The position numbers and the translations under genes are program-made. From Cyclospora cayetanensis (Eukaryota > Apicomplexa > Conoidasida > Eucoccidiorida > Eimeriidae), in assembly GCF_002999335.1 (NCBI RefSeq), contig NW_020312251.1:1-28142 (forward strand): 28,142 nt of DNA. Reading direction: 5' to 3'. The notes beneath the pieces are model-generated. The model searched no databases. It was not told the DNA's origin and saw only the letters and a program-made list of their open reading frames with translations. Shown here in pieces: positions 1 to 12,489 of the stretch; the first letter of the stretch is position 1; every line of letters begins with the position of its first letter.

Positions 1-107
1 CAAGGACGTACGGGCGCTATGCCGTCCACCTCCGATTTGGCCACCACGGGGCCCACTGCGCGTGGAGATGACGCGTCTGTCAACCGTGTGGAGAAAACAG
101 CACAACG

Positions 108-2783
108 CTACACTGGTCCGAGGGTCCTCGCGCCCCCCCCCGTCGGCGCCCCGGGGGGGGGGGGGGGGGCCCCCCCCCCCCCCCCCGCGGAGACATGCGC
201 TGCCGGAGGAGACGACGACGACGACGACGACGCGTGGTGCTTGCCTGCACTCAGCTCCGCCTGCACGGCTTCCGGATCGTCCTTGACCTTCCTCAGGAAG
301 TCGCAAGCCAGACGATACGCCTCCTCGACTCCCCCCTTCGTGCTCGGATGGAAGGTTCGAGCCACTCGCGATCCAGACGGCAGCCGAGCGACTGCAAACC
401 ACCGACCACTTGAAGAGGCCCACGAGACACCTTGAGGCCAAGGCTTAAGAGCCACTGCTGCTCGCGTCATGATGGCTCGACGCGCCACGCCGCACGGCTT
501 GCTGCTGGTGCCGCTGTGACTGCCCAAGCTCTCTCTGCAGTGAGGCGCCGCCCCCCCTCCGCCTTTCTTCGCAAAGTGACGCACTGGAGACAGCGGAGAC
601 AGCTCGTTTCCGGCGCCCATCGCATCCATCGCGCCTTCGACGCGCATCCCTCCCGCAGCTACCCCAGCCTCGGAAGGGGACGCGCAACAAGCTCCTGACG
701 CCTCCCCCGTTGCCTGCGACTCCTCCTCCTCGCTAGGGGCCTCTCCAGACTGTCGCAACAGCTCCACAGCCTCCGCGTAAGCCTCCTGCACAGCCACGAC
801 GACTGCAGCAGCCGCCGCTTCCACCTCCGCGGAAAACAGACCGCCTGCCTGCTGGTTCGCGAGCTGCGCGAGATCTCGATCCCCTTCAGCCTCCGCACCC
901 TCCTTCTTGGATGCGACTCCTTGACCTTCCTGGATGCGAGCTTCCTTCTCCACTCTGCCCTTCCCTTCCGCTTCTGAGCCGTCCTCCTTCTTGTCTACGC
1001 CACCCCTCGTCGCTGCAGACCCCGACTGCTCCCGCAAGCCACCCCCCTCACTCTCTCCCACTGTGCCAGGGTCTGAACGCTGCGGCGCGTCGTCAGTGCT
1101 CGGAGTCTCCCCCGTCCCCTCCGCATCTTCCTGCTGATCTTGCGCCTTCTTTCGCAGCCGCTCGTCCTCCTTCGCCTTCTCCTTCCCCGCAAGGAGGAGC
1201 CGCAACGCAAGCTCCGAGTTCTTGACGCCACTGCCAGACTCTCGAGATTTCTGCTCCCTCTCAAAAGCCTCCAAAGCCTCCTTGTGCTTCTTCAGGATCC
1301 TCACCGACACGTGCGCCACCACTTTCTGCTCCCCACGACCTTCCGTCTGCTGCTGCACTCGCCAGCTGCTGCTGCGGAGCCCCCATACAATGCCTTTCTC
1401 CAAAGGACTCAAGTCACGAGACGCGCATAACAGGAGGCTTGCAAGCAGAGTGCCCACGGGGGAGGGCTTGTGCAGACCGTCCTCCCCCTCCTGATCCGGG
1501 AAGGCACTTCGAGATCCAGGAGAACTCGCCGAAGCGCCTCCACTGCCTCCGCAGATCGCCTCCACAGACGCTGCCCCCACTCTTGGCGAGGCTGAGCTGC
1601 GAGAAACAGGCGAAGTCGTCGACTTCGAGCAGATAGAAGCTCTCGGAGACTCCCTAGAAACCTTGGAAGGGAGGCCTGAGGCAAACGCGGCGTCACAACA
1701 TTTCCCACATCGTCACTTCCCCCCCTGCCCTCCGAAGAACGATTCCTTTGCGCAACCGCAAAAAAGCGTTTGAGAATACCCTTTTGCTCACGTTCTTGCA
1801 GACGGCCCTAAGTGAGTTTGCCCCTCATCAAGTGCGCCTGTCAGTGTGAGGCACGGACGGAAGGGGAGCGAGAGGGGAAGAAGCATACATACACATACAG
1901 CCACAAGCCAAAAGAGCAACGGAGAAGGAGTCTTAGGAGCACGCCCAATAAGCGAGATCTGGAGGCATGAGAATGATACTCCGCGATCGATCTCCTACTG
2001 CTCCCCCCGTAGAAAGATCCCCTGGAGCGCCAGCTCACTGTGTCTGTCCCCCTGCCCAAAGGGAACGTCCTCCTTCGACATGTGAGAATCAGACTCCCGA
2101 ATGAGCTCGGATTTGGACTTGTAGGCCTTCTGCACAGAGCATGGGAGGGGAGAGGTCGACGTAGGGAGCTCCTCCTGGTGGCTGCCCTTCTCAAGAGCCT
2201 CTAAAATAGATTCTACCGTCACTCCGGGAGGTGTCAGCGCGTCGAACTCAGCCTGCGTGACCCCTTTATGCGCCACTTGAGAGAGCCGTTGCGAAATCGC
2301 CATGTTTCTCGCTTGTAGAAAACCGTGCTTGTAGACGGGGAAATACGACTTGATGTTGCGTCCCCCCATGTAGACGGACGACACCCATCGCTCCTGGCTT
2401 CTATCAAAGAAGACGCCTGTCACTTTGGGGAGAGACTCGAGTAGCAGCGAGCACACAGACGGACTAAGGCCGGCATGCTGGCGAGGACTGTCATCAGCGT
2501 TCGGCACGCGGCGCTTGTGGTCGTCTAGCCGTGACGACCTGAGTACAGAAACACACAGAAGAGTAGTCCTTCAGTGAGAAGTTACAACGTGGCAGACAGA
2601 GAATCATGTGGACCCTCACGTGAAGTGCGCAATAGGAGGCAAAGACCAGTCCCGAAGGGACGCGATCAAACGAACAACGGCTGCACCCGGTTGCGCATAT
2701 GCATTTTTTGCATGCATTGGTACAAGAATTACACTGCAAGAAGGGGAGATCGGCAGAGCAAGAAGAGAGAGATAGAGAGAGTG

Positions 2784-2816
<33 letters not shown>

Positions 2817-3450
2817 AAGCTCCCCTCCCTTCCCTCCCATGCCTCCCATGCCCTCCAAAAGACAGAGAGGGGCGGCACGAGAATTCGCATCTCGTGGGAA
2901 AGAAGACGTACGGGCTTTTCCGCTTCCTCGAAGACGATCCAGATGCCGTCGTAGACGTTCTGAGGAGGCGGAGGAGCGCTCCCTCCTCATCAAGACCTGC
3001 TGCTGCCGCCGTCGTCTGCTGGCGGTGCCCTCTGAGACGGCGTGGAGAACCGCCTGCAGCAGACCTAAGGAGATCTGCAATGGAGAGAAAGCCAGGATTC
3101 TCGGTAAGCCCTCCATCCACTAGGGGCCCCTGGCTGGAGGGCAGGAGGGGCCCCTGGCCGGCAGACACGCGGGGCAGATCCTCTTCTGGAGCCAAAGGGC
3201 ACGCCAAGGCATTGTGGAGGAATCCCACCCTTTCCAACAGGCGACGCGTCTGCCTCTCGAGGTCCTCTTCCTCTTCATTTCGCTCCGTCTCGAGTACACG
3301 CATGCGTGAACTCCCGAGAACAATACCAACGTCGGCGCCCTCTTCTTTGAGCAGTGGAGAGGGCAGCGATCCGCCAGTCGGCGGAGGGCAGCGACTGGCC
3401 AGCTGCCTCGCAGATCGCTCGATCAGGGAGCGCTCCTCTTTCTCGCTCAT
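108..3450 (-). CDS. ApiAP2 transcription factor with two AP2 domains, three exons
   Basis: Predicted sequence-specific DNA-binding protein of the apicomplexan AP2 family, acting in the nucleus. My model joins exon 1 (3450-2912), exon 2 (2538-2039) and exon 3 (1675-108). The introns (2539-2911 and 2039/1676) use GTACGT...CAG and GTGAGC...CAG, and the phases match at both joins, giving 868 aa. AP2 domain 1 is at about residues 218-266 and AP2 domain 2 at about 760-810. The linker is rich in Glu, Ala, Gly and Ser. The C-terminus has a seven-Ser run and then Gly and Pro runs. Start: the ATG at 3450 (MSEKEERS) is the first ATG of the open frame. The frame stays open upstream to 3549 without an ATG, so a further 5' exon is possible. 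Stop at 108-110. Family assignment rests on the two domains; the target genes are unknown. Confidence 0.85.
153..186. repeat. Perfect G17-C17 homopolymer palindrome inside ApiAP2 coding sequence
   Basis: Seventeen G (153-169) are followed directly by seventeen C (170-186), with a further run of C at 133-141. Read on the minus strand in the ApiAP2 frame this encodes Gly5-Ala-Pro5. It can form a pure G:C hairpin. Because its length decides the frame of the last 26 or so codons, the exact C-terminus of the protein is less certain than the rest. Confidence 0.95.
285..437 (-). other. AP2 DNA-binding domain 2 (ApiAP2 exon 3)
   Basis: Residues about 760-810. It reads GVSWASSSGRWFAVARLP, then an Arg-rich turn and F-H, then GGVEEAYRLACDFLRKV, matching strands plus amphipathic helix of an AP2 fold. 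The helix keeps the typical E-A-x-x-x-A spacing. It is more divergent than domain 1, and it sits about 60 residues before the C-terminus, upstream of the Ser/Gly/Pro runs. Confidence 0.75.
2280..2426 (-). other. AP2 DNA-binding domain 1 (ApiAP2 exon 2)
   Basis: Residues about 218-266 of the ApiAP2 protein. The order TGVFFDRSQERWVSS, then a basic turn, then Y/F-x-V-x-K-x-GF, then an Ala-rich helix (LQARNMAISQRL) matches the three strands and one helix of apicomplexan AP2 domains, including the conserved Trp in strand 2 and the K-x-G-F-x-x-A motif before the helix. Confidence 0.85.
2761..2819. repeat. (GA)n-rich microsatellite in ApiAP2 intron 1
   Basis: Imperfect purine tract of GA, GAGA and GAAA units on the plus strand, which is a CT-rich tract in the sense orientation of the gene. 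It lies inside the 373-bp intron 1 and contributes polypyrimidine sequence on the sense strand. No coding role is supported. Confidence 0.9.
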
Positions 3451-5000
3451 CCTGAACCACAAAAATCTCGAGTCTCGGGATCCCTTCCGGCAAGGGGCGT
3501 AAATGAAGGGCTCGGCGGCAAGCGGCAGCGGCCTGTTGGTGGAAGTCACGGAGGAAGGGTATCCGGACGCAGCTGCGAAGCCGTCAAAATCTATTGGCGA
3601 TCCTCAACGGCGCTCAAACGAAAATGATGTACGGTACAGAGGGCGCTAACTACGGTGTAAGCGCCGGGACCCCGGTGGGGAAATTTCAGGTACATATGGT
3701 ACAGTAGAATACAGTAATAAATGTACAGAACGCACGAAGCACGTTGAAGTGCATGGATTATTCACAAAATACACAAACAGGCAGGGCCTGTTCTAATTAT
3801 ACAGGGAGAACACTACAACGTCAAAATATAGACTCCTATAGATTACACCCTGGCCACATGCTTGGCAGTGCTGGGATACGGCGTCTCCGTCGCTAGAGAC
3901 GATGGATTGAGCATTTCACTTATAATACACTCATCAAAGACAAACGCCCCTGAAGATGGAGCATCACTGTCTTGTCCGTGCTCGGAGACCCAATCAAACG
4001 GGGAGTGAATGGGAATGCAAGACGGAGGAGACAGAGGGTAGAAAGAGAGACTGTACCGCAGCGATGATACGACCGGTACTGTTTCCGGAGGTGCAGAAAA
4101 GGCAATAAATGGGAAAAGAACGAAGAAAAGAGCGAAACGGGTGGGCCCTTACGACGGATGGACATACACAGAGGGCTGCTCCTACGGCACGCGGAGAGGC
4201 GACCGGAGCCAATTCGCAGGGGAGCCACGCCGATCTGTCTAAAAGAGAAGAGAGACAATATTTGGTGTTGAAGCAGCTGTACGCCAAAGAACAGCAGAAG
4301 AGGGGCGGAACAGAGATGGGCGACGGTCAGACGGCCCCATGTGAACAGAGGCAGCTGGCAGAAGTGGCGAGGGGGAGACAGCTGGGTGTAAGCTCCACGG
4401 ACGGGTCCTTATCCAAAGTTTTGGGGGCCTCCATACGGTTTGCCTGAAGAGTCGGGGGGCCCTCAATGTCTAGCAAAGGGAGGAGCAGATGTGGTCCAGC
4501 TGCGGCGCACAACCCCTCACTCCCCGCAGGGTAGAGAACTGGCGTCTCGTGAGGGGGAGGGCATAGGAGGGAGAGAAAGAGGGCTGATTTGTTAAATGGA
4601 GGCCTAAAGCAAAAAGGAAAGACCCACAAATGAGAAGAAAGGGCTCTGAGGTGCTGCAGCCACAGTACGAAACCCCAGTGCGGCGCCTGGAGGATCCGAC
4701 TCGATTGCTTATGTTCACCGCTCAGCTCTACTAGGATTGGGGGTGTGTCAATTCCCTTTTGTCCCTTTTAGTTTATACATGCCTATTGGATTCATTTATA
4801 AAGGCCCTCTACGGGTAGATCATTAGCAGGGACATATGGAAAATATCCGTCTTGCCCTCCTGCATAAACATTCCTCCTGGGCCGCGGATCCTCTGTAGCA
4901 GCATCAGCTACACGCTGCAGCTTCGGGGCTAAAGACTCCACCAATGCCTCTAAATTTTTTCAGCTTTTCCTGCGCCTTTTTCCGCATACACAATCATATT
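3451..5000. other. Intergenic region upstream of ApiAP2; probable promoter and 5' UTR
   Basis: No recognisable gene. Open frames exist on both strands (for example plus 4109-4447, Lys/Glu/Gln-rich, 112 aa; minus 4327-4629, 100 aa), but neither has a known domain or a convincing splice context. The region probably carries the ApiAP2 promoter and 5' UTR, and could hold a 5' exon. I did not find a specific promoter motif that I would defend. Confidence 0.5.
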
Positions 5001-8000
5001 GAAAAGAGACAAAAAGAGTCAAGAAAGACACACGAAAAACGCATTAGGATTAGTGCATCTAGCTGCTGTTCCATCGCCCTGATAGTGCTGCTGATGCTGC
5101 CCAGTTCGTTTGTAGCACGCATGCATGCCATCAATCAAGAATACCGCTATTCATTGACTCAACTGAGTAATGTATGCATATATTTCCACTTTATTGTTAT
5201 TTTGCAGTGTCGAACCACGGGAAACAGCCACCTGGCAAGTCGGTATACTCTCGTTCGCGCCACCTGTGCGATGAAACGGCGCGCTAGATTTCTCACACGC
5301 TCCAGTTTGTGAAGCCTTAGAGGCTTCCTAACTAAACCGAATTCGATCACATGAGTCCTAAGCCTATATTTGAAGCTTTTTTTAAGTGCAGTCGCTCATG
5401 CGATCCAGTAACTCCAGCCTGTCCCAACACGAAACAAAGCAGTATTAAAGTTTTGAAAGGTCGCTTCTCCTAGGCGCATCTGCTTTGGGACGCGTTTCCT
5501 ACGAGCTGTATACGTAGAGTCAATGCGCTTGCCCTGGATCCCGTGTATGCTCTGCATATATCTTTGCACTGAGGATCTTTAAGCCGGCCTATTGCATGCC
5601 GAAGTGGCTGCGTGCATTAGGCCAAACTGACTGATCTTGTGTTGCAATCAACAATAAATCGTATGCCTCCCCTTAGCCTCAGCCCATTCACATGTGATCT
5701 CATTGCAGGGGAGCGAACGGCATTCCCTGGAGAGCGCACGAAAGCCCTCCTTCAGGAAAGTTGGGATATATTGTCAGGTTGCAGGCCTCTTTGTGGGAGG
5801 GCGCTGAATAGAAATTTTGTACGATATTCGGCAAGATATGCTTGATGCACTTGTGGATAAACTTTTAAGAGTATTTGTACTTAGCGTACTTGAGGTACTC
5901 CTAGGTAGCCACAAACGAGGACTCGGATGCACAGAGATCTCCACTTACAATGGGCTCACAGGGGGGCAGAACAGTGACATACGTGACGGATGCATGCCAC
6001 TAAGAATGCAGAAACTGGCCACTACTAGGGAGAGCCGAGCAGACTAAAGAGATCTACAGATCTCCCGGTTACACAACCGACGGTCACAAAGGCAAGCATC
6101 AGATGATCCAACTGAATCCTACAAAGAAACACTGGAGCATTAAACTTGCAAGATAGGTGAAAGCGGTTCTCGACTATCAATTTTATTGAACAGATTCTAA
6201 AACCTGTTCACATGTAGTAGTCGCATCACAAAGACTGGCTCAACCTCAAGATCTATTAGATTTACCCTTGCAGACAATGTTTTGCTGTTTAGGCAAGACC
6301 TTTTGAAGAGTGGCAGAGAACAGGCGTTCCTCGATCTTGAGCAAAACTCCCGCTGCAATGTGTATTAGAGCTTGCAGGCATGGCGGTGGATTGGCCTGCT
6401 AATCTCCGAGCAGCTTTTCTCTAAGATCTTTCTCGCACGCCTCTTGAAGCCATTCTAGTTTCCTATAGCTCACGCTGCAAGCGTTTCTCCCAGGCCATAA
6501 CCGGTAGCACCTCTCACCAATCTCAGCTACGAGCCTCGCACCTCGGACTAACCACACACAGCCCTTCTAGAGTAACCGCCCAGCTTTCCTTAAGCACACA
6601 CGTGTGCCTCCAGCGGTTCTACTGCTCACCTTGAACGTCATGCAACAAATTGGAGGCCTGCCTACTAAATTTGGCATAATCTGGCATGCATGTAAGCCGC
6701 AGACGGCTCGCTACACCGTATGGCACACAGTCCTGCCTTTAGGGGGGAGGCTGTATGCCTACGAATGTGCACAGAACCAATACATCGAGTACTGTAATGG
6801 GAAGGTACACTGGGATAGCTTACAGGTTCGGGCAGCAGGTCGTTGGGTGGTGGGACAGTGGTGCTCGCTTGCAGCCCCAATCGACATATGGCCGCATGGT
6901 CGTTTCAGCAGAAATTGTTGTTCTTCACAGTAGCGCCACACCTAATCCACACGACAGAAACTGACAAATAGCATAGAGATCTTAACACTGTGCACTGTCT
7001 TCCTACACTAGTTCTTTTTTATGTGATCGAGGTGCATTTCCCTTCAATCGGTAGCTCATCCAGAAGCATATAATAAAAAAGATTCAGGCCGGATTAGATC
7101 ATGTTTAAACACCGCAAAAATGCAAATCAAGAGATGACCCTTCTTAAACCTCGGTATATGTCCCCAAATACCACCAGGTCAGATGGGCAGACGGACGAGT
7201 TGTAAGTTTGGATCCAAACAGATCCAAGCAGCCGAAATACCTTGTTTTCACGTAGCCTGAACAGCAATACCATTTTTTAAAAGGCACAGTATATCCGTAG
7301 GTGATCGTTTCATGGAGTGTGTTGGGAGCTAGCGATTCCCCAGGGGGCCGTGCTTGGGGCGACGAGCCGCACAGGCCCATAGGGGAGCTGTAACCACTGA
7401 ATAGAGTAGCTATTCTGAAAACAAAGCCAATTGCACCTGGTAGTGGCTGCAAGAATAGAGCTGAAAGCAAACTATATTCAGTCATAAGGGTAGCTTTTAT
7501 AGCGTTCTAGAATAGAATCGAATGGCCTCGCCCCGGTGCCTTGCACCTACGCATACACAGTCACCTTGACACAATGAAATGGAGCACCCAATGTCAACCA
7601 GAGCTAAAAAAGTCCTGTCTATTCTATTTCAGAGAGCATGGAGGTTATACTTTTTCAACTAGAGTCCATAGTCCCAGCACCGGGCTCGATTTAAAGCAGG
7701 CGCAGTGCCTAGTGGTGCTCCTCCAAATGGGGTGAGTGTGATATTGACAAAAAAACTGTTCAACTGGAGAAACGATAGCAAGCGTATCAAGTGTTTCTTG
7801 GCAAACGAGTACTTATTCTAAAATAGTGCCCAAAGGACTACTGCACCGCGTGTGGGCTCTACATACTTGCATCACCCCACCTCAGGTGTCGCTTTCATGC
7901 TTTACTAGTGGTGAAGAGTAATATTAAGTTAGCTTTAGGCATATGAAATTGACTGATATAGATGGTGATTAGGGATCCCGTGTGAGTGCTACGATCTAAA

Positions 8001-10400
8001 CCATTAATCTTTGAAACATCCGAGCTTCTGCGGGAGCACAAGAACGCATCCAAAGGGCTGTGGCCAGCTGTACTTCGTTTTAAATAGCTCTAGATACCCA
8101 CAAGCTATCTATCTTCCGATTTGTACTGCATCTATGATTCAATTTCTAGACCCTTTTGCCCACTTGGACGCTAGGCCTGCTAAATGGCCTTGTCAGTCTT
8201 CCATAAGGAAGCTGTGGCCTAGCTAGGCAGATGCCTCCCACGCAGAAGTTGATAATTTGGTTTTCTTAAGAATATACAGGTGTGAACTCGAGACACAATG
8301 TATCACAAGATAGGCTTATGATGGGAGTAAACACTTTGTATGTGAGACTAGGTCCCTTTTTTAGTGGAGAAGCACGGTGGGGGGGTCACCCCACATTCGC
8401 TTGCATTACCCTTTTCCCAATCGTCGGCACCCCATCTCAGAAAACCAGAGGCACATAGTGAGTGCCTCTGACATTTCAGTTGGTGGCAACTGGGAAAGTT
8501 AGAAACCCAAGCGAAGTGTTCATCCTCTCTTTGTCCCATAAAACCAACGATTTAGACATTCTTCGGCGCCACCTTGTCACGCTAGGGTAGATATAGAGGA
8601 AAGCACGCGGTCCATTGTAACGCAATATGTTGCACCGATTTCAGTTAAGTTTTCAGTCGCAAGTAAAGTGCCCCCTGCAGAGAGTTTTGCCTTTCCCTTC
8701 CTCACCAGGCCCTCCATCCAGCTGGCGGATCTAAAACATATCCTAGAATGCAATCCACATGTCGTCTTTAAGGAGTGTAGATGTACGTGGCTTCTGTACT
8801 TTTCCACTACAGACGATTTTGTGCACATTCATTTCTCTACAATGGCCACCGCCGATCACCCCAGGAAATGCCGTTGAACGCTGTCCGTCTGCATTTCCTC
8901 CTGATACCTCAGAAAAAAAAATCAGAAAGAAGGGATGAAGCCTTTCTGGAAGTATAGGTACTTTGAATACCGCCTTTTGCAATAGATAGTTGGTGGAGAC
9001 CGGGCTGGGTTTTGGGAGCAGCTTTGCCAATGCTACACCCAGTTTTATGCAAGGCAAAATAGATTGCAGCGCTTACGAAAATTAAAACACTACGCGCTCT
9101 TCTAATCCAGAGCTTTCTGTGGATGAGCAGTTGGGTTGCACGGTGATCGGTTAAGACACTAACAAACGCATAACGTAAAGGGAATTCTCCCTATCGGACA
9201 CTGTCGACCAGAAGGTGCCATAGCAGAGCCATCCAGTGTTGATGCATGCACTTAGCTGAAGAGAAAAGAACAAATGTTACATTAAGTAGTTTCTACTAGT
9301 TGGAATAAGACATTCTGGCATGATGTAAAAGAATTGTTGTAATTCCCTGGAGAGAGAGCACAACGAATGTCGCATTTCTTTGATCGTCCCTACGTGAATC
9401 TTTGGATTAATTTTTTTGTCCATGTTTGTTTTTTCTTTGTTTTGTACACTTCTTACTGTGACAGGATGCGCAGCGCACAGCAATATAAGAGCAGAAGGTC
9501 GTAAGCGAAGGTTTAAACTAAGAAAATAAACAGCGCTAAATGAATTGATTCCAAACAAAAAGGCGCCCGAGCAGCTACAACGATAGGCTTTCGAGGTAAG
9601 TCCGACAATTACCCACGGTCCTATTGGAACTGTGAGAGTGGAAACAAGACACACGGAAGACTATGCCTTAGAGTTAGTCTATTTGACTCCGAGGCTTTAG
9701 AACGAGAATACTGATAATTCAAAGAATATGGGTGCCTCTTTGTTGGGCGAGATGTACTGCTTAGTCGATCAATGGTCTCGCGCACAACCGCTCCCAGCGC
9801 ATCGGAGAATGTGCGCTATAATTGGCAGCCGCTTCAGGAATTCGGAGTGAAACGTTTGAGAATTTATAAAGAAGTACTCAATACCTAGATTCTTATAGCA
9901 AAACCGGACGAAAGATATTGATTTCACGTGCATCTGCCCAAAGGTGGTGTAATTGAGACAATCTTAGGAGGTCTGATACACGGCAGTAAAGTCGAAGACG
10001 AACAACCGAGAACGTAGGAGAAGACAAAGGGGGCACAAAGACTATAGGCTCTGTTCCTTTTGGACCCGAAAACATAGATGCTCTAATAGGAAGGGAAAGT
10101 AGAAACAGGTCCAAAGATGGATTCCCTAAAAGTTACAACTAAATTGCAGCTGGATACGGCAGGTCTACTGAGGCAGCTGGCTGAGATGCAATAGACTCCT
10201 ACTAACCCATTCCCTTCTTAGTCAATATCACAGGACGCTTTAATTGATAAGCAATCCTTTTTCGACACGATAAAGACAGAATTTTGTAGAGGGGGGATCA
10301 GGGATACTCATGGGGGAGTTGGGGTGCTACACCCAAAAATAAAAAGGGTCCTCTATTGTACTGGACATGCATGAGGAGAGCGGATTTAAATACGAATCAT
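5001..10400. other. Gene-poor region, no recognisable gene
   Basis: About 5.4 kb, AT-richer than the flanking genes, dense in stop codons in all frames. The longest open frames are near 125 aa and have no family features. I saw no tRNA, rRNA, tandem array or clear transposon domain. Given the decayed gypsy elements just to the right, the likeliest content is older retroelement debris beyond recognition. That is inference. Confidence 0.5.
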
Positions 10401-10950
10401 TGGCGAGGCTTTTAGGGACGTTTCATAAGATGCTTCTATATTAGTATGTAATAGAGTGCGTCGGTTCAAATGGCCGACATATGGACAGCTGATCATAATG
10501 AAAACTCAGCAATTGTCTGGAAGAGTCTCCTATGGTGTAGTGTTAGCGACGAAAGAGCTATTGAGGTACCATTCAGCCAACATGCAGGATTCACTATGCC
10601 ACACCGTTACATAGAACGACACAGATCATTTCACTGACTGGGAGCATGCGGGAGATGCGCTGTCGAAACTGGAAGGCCCTTCATTCCAAACATGCGCAAG
10701 AACCCGCAGATCCCGTCAGTACTTCGACGCTGTGCGATTTCAGCTTCAACAGAAATATTGAGTAGTGAGAGTGAATAATAGGTGTAGCTTCGCTATCATC
10801 AAAGGCGAGAGAGGTGAACGAGCTTTGACCGTGGGGCATCAAAGAGGACAACTCGACAGGTCAAGCTTCCATGAATGCAGCAGCAAAAGACGCTTCGGCA
10901 GAGAAACCCCGCTGTGGAACGGTTTACAGCGGAATTCACGGGAGTCGTAC

Positions 10951-10989
10951 TGTATGTTTGAAGACAGGGATCACTATGCCACTGGCTGC
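10951..10989 (+). pseudogene. Remnant gag nucleocapsid zinc knuckle, element 1
   Basis: Within an open frame at 10765-11064 the peptide CMFEDRDHYATGC resembles a retroviral-type C-x2-C-x4-H-x4-C knuckle. The second Cys is gone (Glu in its place) and the spacing to His is one residue short. It lies where gag should end, about 0.75 kb before the protease remnant. The position supports the call more than the motif does. Confidence 0.5.
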
Positions 10990-11710
10990 GCATCACGACG
11001 AGTAGGGTGTGAGTTGTCACAGGGAGCACCAGTCAACAGTGCGCCAGCTAGTGGAGACGAATGACAGAAGCATTCAAACTGTTGAGTCTAGACGTTGTGG
11101 GAGACGAGTGTACTAGGCGCAGCAATGCTAAACGTCGAATGAGATACACTCTCGCCAAGGGATCCACCACTACATTGGTCTTCCCAAATTGGAGACAATG
11201 TCTCTGTCCACAACACTTGGACGGAAAGCAGTGCAGGAATATTATCTGCATGAATTGCGTAAATCAGAGGATGGCGGCCTGAAGGCTAGCGATAGGCCTT
11301 TTGATCTAAGGACAAACGCCGATTAAGTCATAGATGCACGTAAGTCGGAGACACAAGCAGCAAGCTTCCTGGCACGGATAGCAATATTACTAAAGCTTGG
11401 TGGAAAGCGAATAGTGGCCAGGGAACGGCCACTGACCTCTGGAAGCCTATGCGTACTAGTGTATATAAAAGTTGATAATAATTCACAAATATGAGGATAT
11501 AATCTATTAAAAAGAGCTACTGTTATTGGAATAGACATGTTAAAAAAATATTGATCTACATGCTATCATCCCTTTATTACTCGACAATTTAGTTTTTATT
11601 TTTCGTAGTGCAGAATTAGGTTGTTTATCCTCTAAATCTATTTTCATGTTTAAAATATGTAAGAGAAATTATATGCCAGTAGTACTTTGTAGTGACATTG
11701 TGGGGCGCAC

Positions 11711-11990
11711 GTGCTTAGCGAAGTTAGATCAGCAGTGTCCAGAAGCTTTATAAGCCCAGACTCAGTCAGTAGCTGTGCCACAAGGTTAGCTTCTTACCTG
11801 AGGAATGTGGCTTTACCTTGGGTAACGGGGAAAGCTTATGCATCAATCGTACTACTTACAGTTGTGGATGCGGTGCGGGAAGGAATACTTTTCGGGCTAC
11901 TTCCTGGTAAGGTCTGTTCCCTACGATTTTCTTCTAGGGCTGGACTGGACTACCAGATATCCGATTGCATGGGGTCTCCAGTCTAAAAAC
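11711..11990 (+). pseudogene. Remnant aspartic protease region, element 1
   Basis: SRSFISPDSVSS near the start of the frame at 11711 corresponds to the segment just after the D-S/T-G-A active site of gypsy proteases (typically GATxSFIS). The active-site Asp itself is no longer readable. After a frameshift, FLLGLDWTTRYPIAW in the frame starting 11838 matches the conserved (D)VILGMDWL...I-x-W end of gypsy proteases. The two pieces are in different frames. Confidence 0.65.
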
Positions 11991-12489
11991 CTGCGTGCAT
12001 CTGTGCAGGGCTGCTCGTGGGACCTACCAACGCTGCGAGTAGGGGCGTTTCCGCAAGCACGTGACCGTGTTTCAGGATCCGATCACAAACCCCAGCGGCG
12101 AAGGAAGGCCCATGATACCCTGGCCTAACAGGTTGCCCGAGTGTCAGAGTTGGAGGTGTCACCGCCGTTGCAACCGTCTCCTAAATGACGCAAGTCGTAG
12201 TACAATGAAAAATCTTGAATTCGCTCTATAACCGCACTCCACCAGGCACCGGCCGACACTGCAAAGCTCCAGTCGGCACTGCATGGACTAGACACGTCCT
12301 CGCTTTGCCTAGCCCGGGTAGCGACACAGTGGTAAAGCTTACTGAAGTGCCACAGGGGCATTTGCCTCGGCCTCTTGTAGAGCATCAACAAACTCACGGG
12401 CCAACATTCTCGACCGACGAGCCACCCCTCATCGCCCGCGCTGTGGCAGAGGGAGAAAATGTGCATGTGGCCTAGCTCAGCCCAACAGT

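Noticed and set aside
4944..5312. Plus-strand frame with a hydrophobic segment that might be a membrane protein
   Set aside because: No start context, no homology recognised, and composition typical of AT-rich non-coding sequence.
5817..6047. Frame with a DMLD...LLRVFVL stretch resembling the RT palm entry
   Set aside because: Only a few residues match and no flanking RT box was found; too weak to call a retroelement fragment.
6045..6062. Short perfect inverted repeat GAGATCT/AGATCTC
   Set aside because: Seven-base arms in isolation are expected by chance; no associated feature.
10462..10472. GGTTCAAAT resembling a tRNA B box
   Set aside because: No matching A box or cloverleaf arms nearby.
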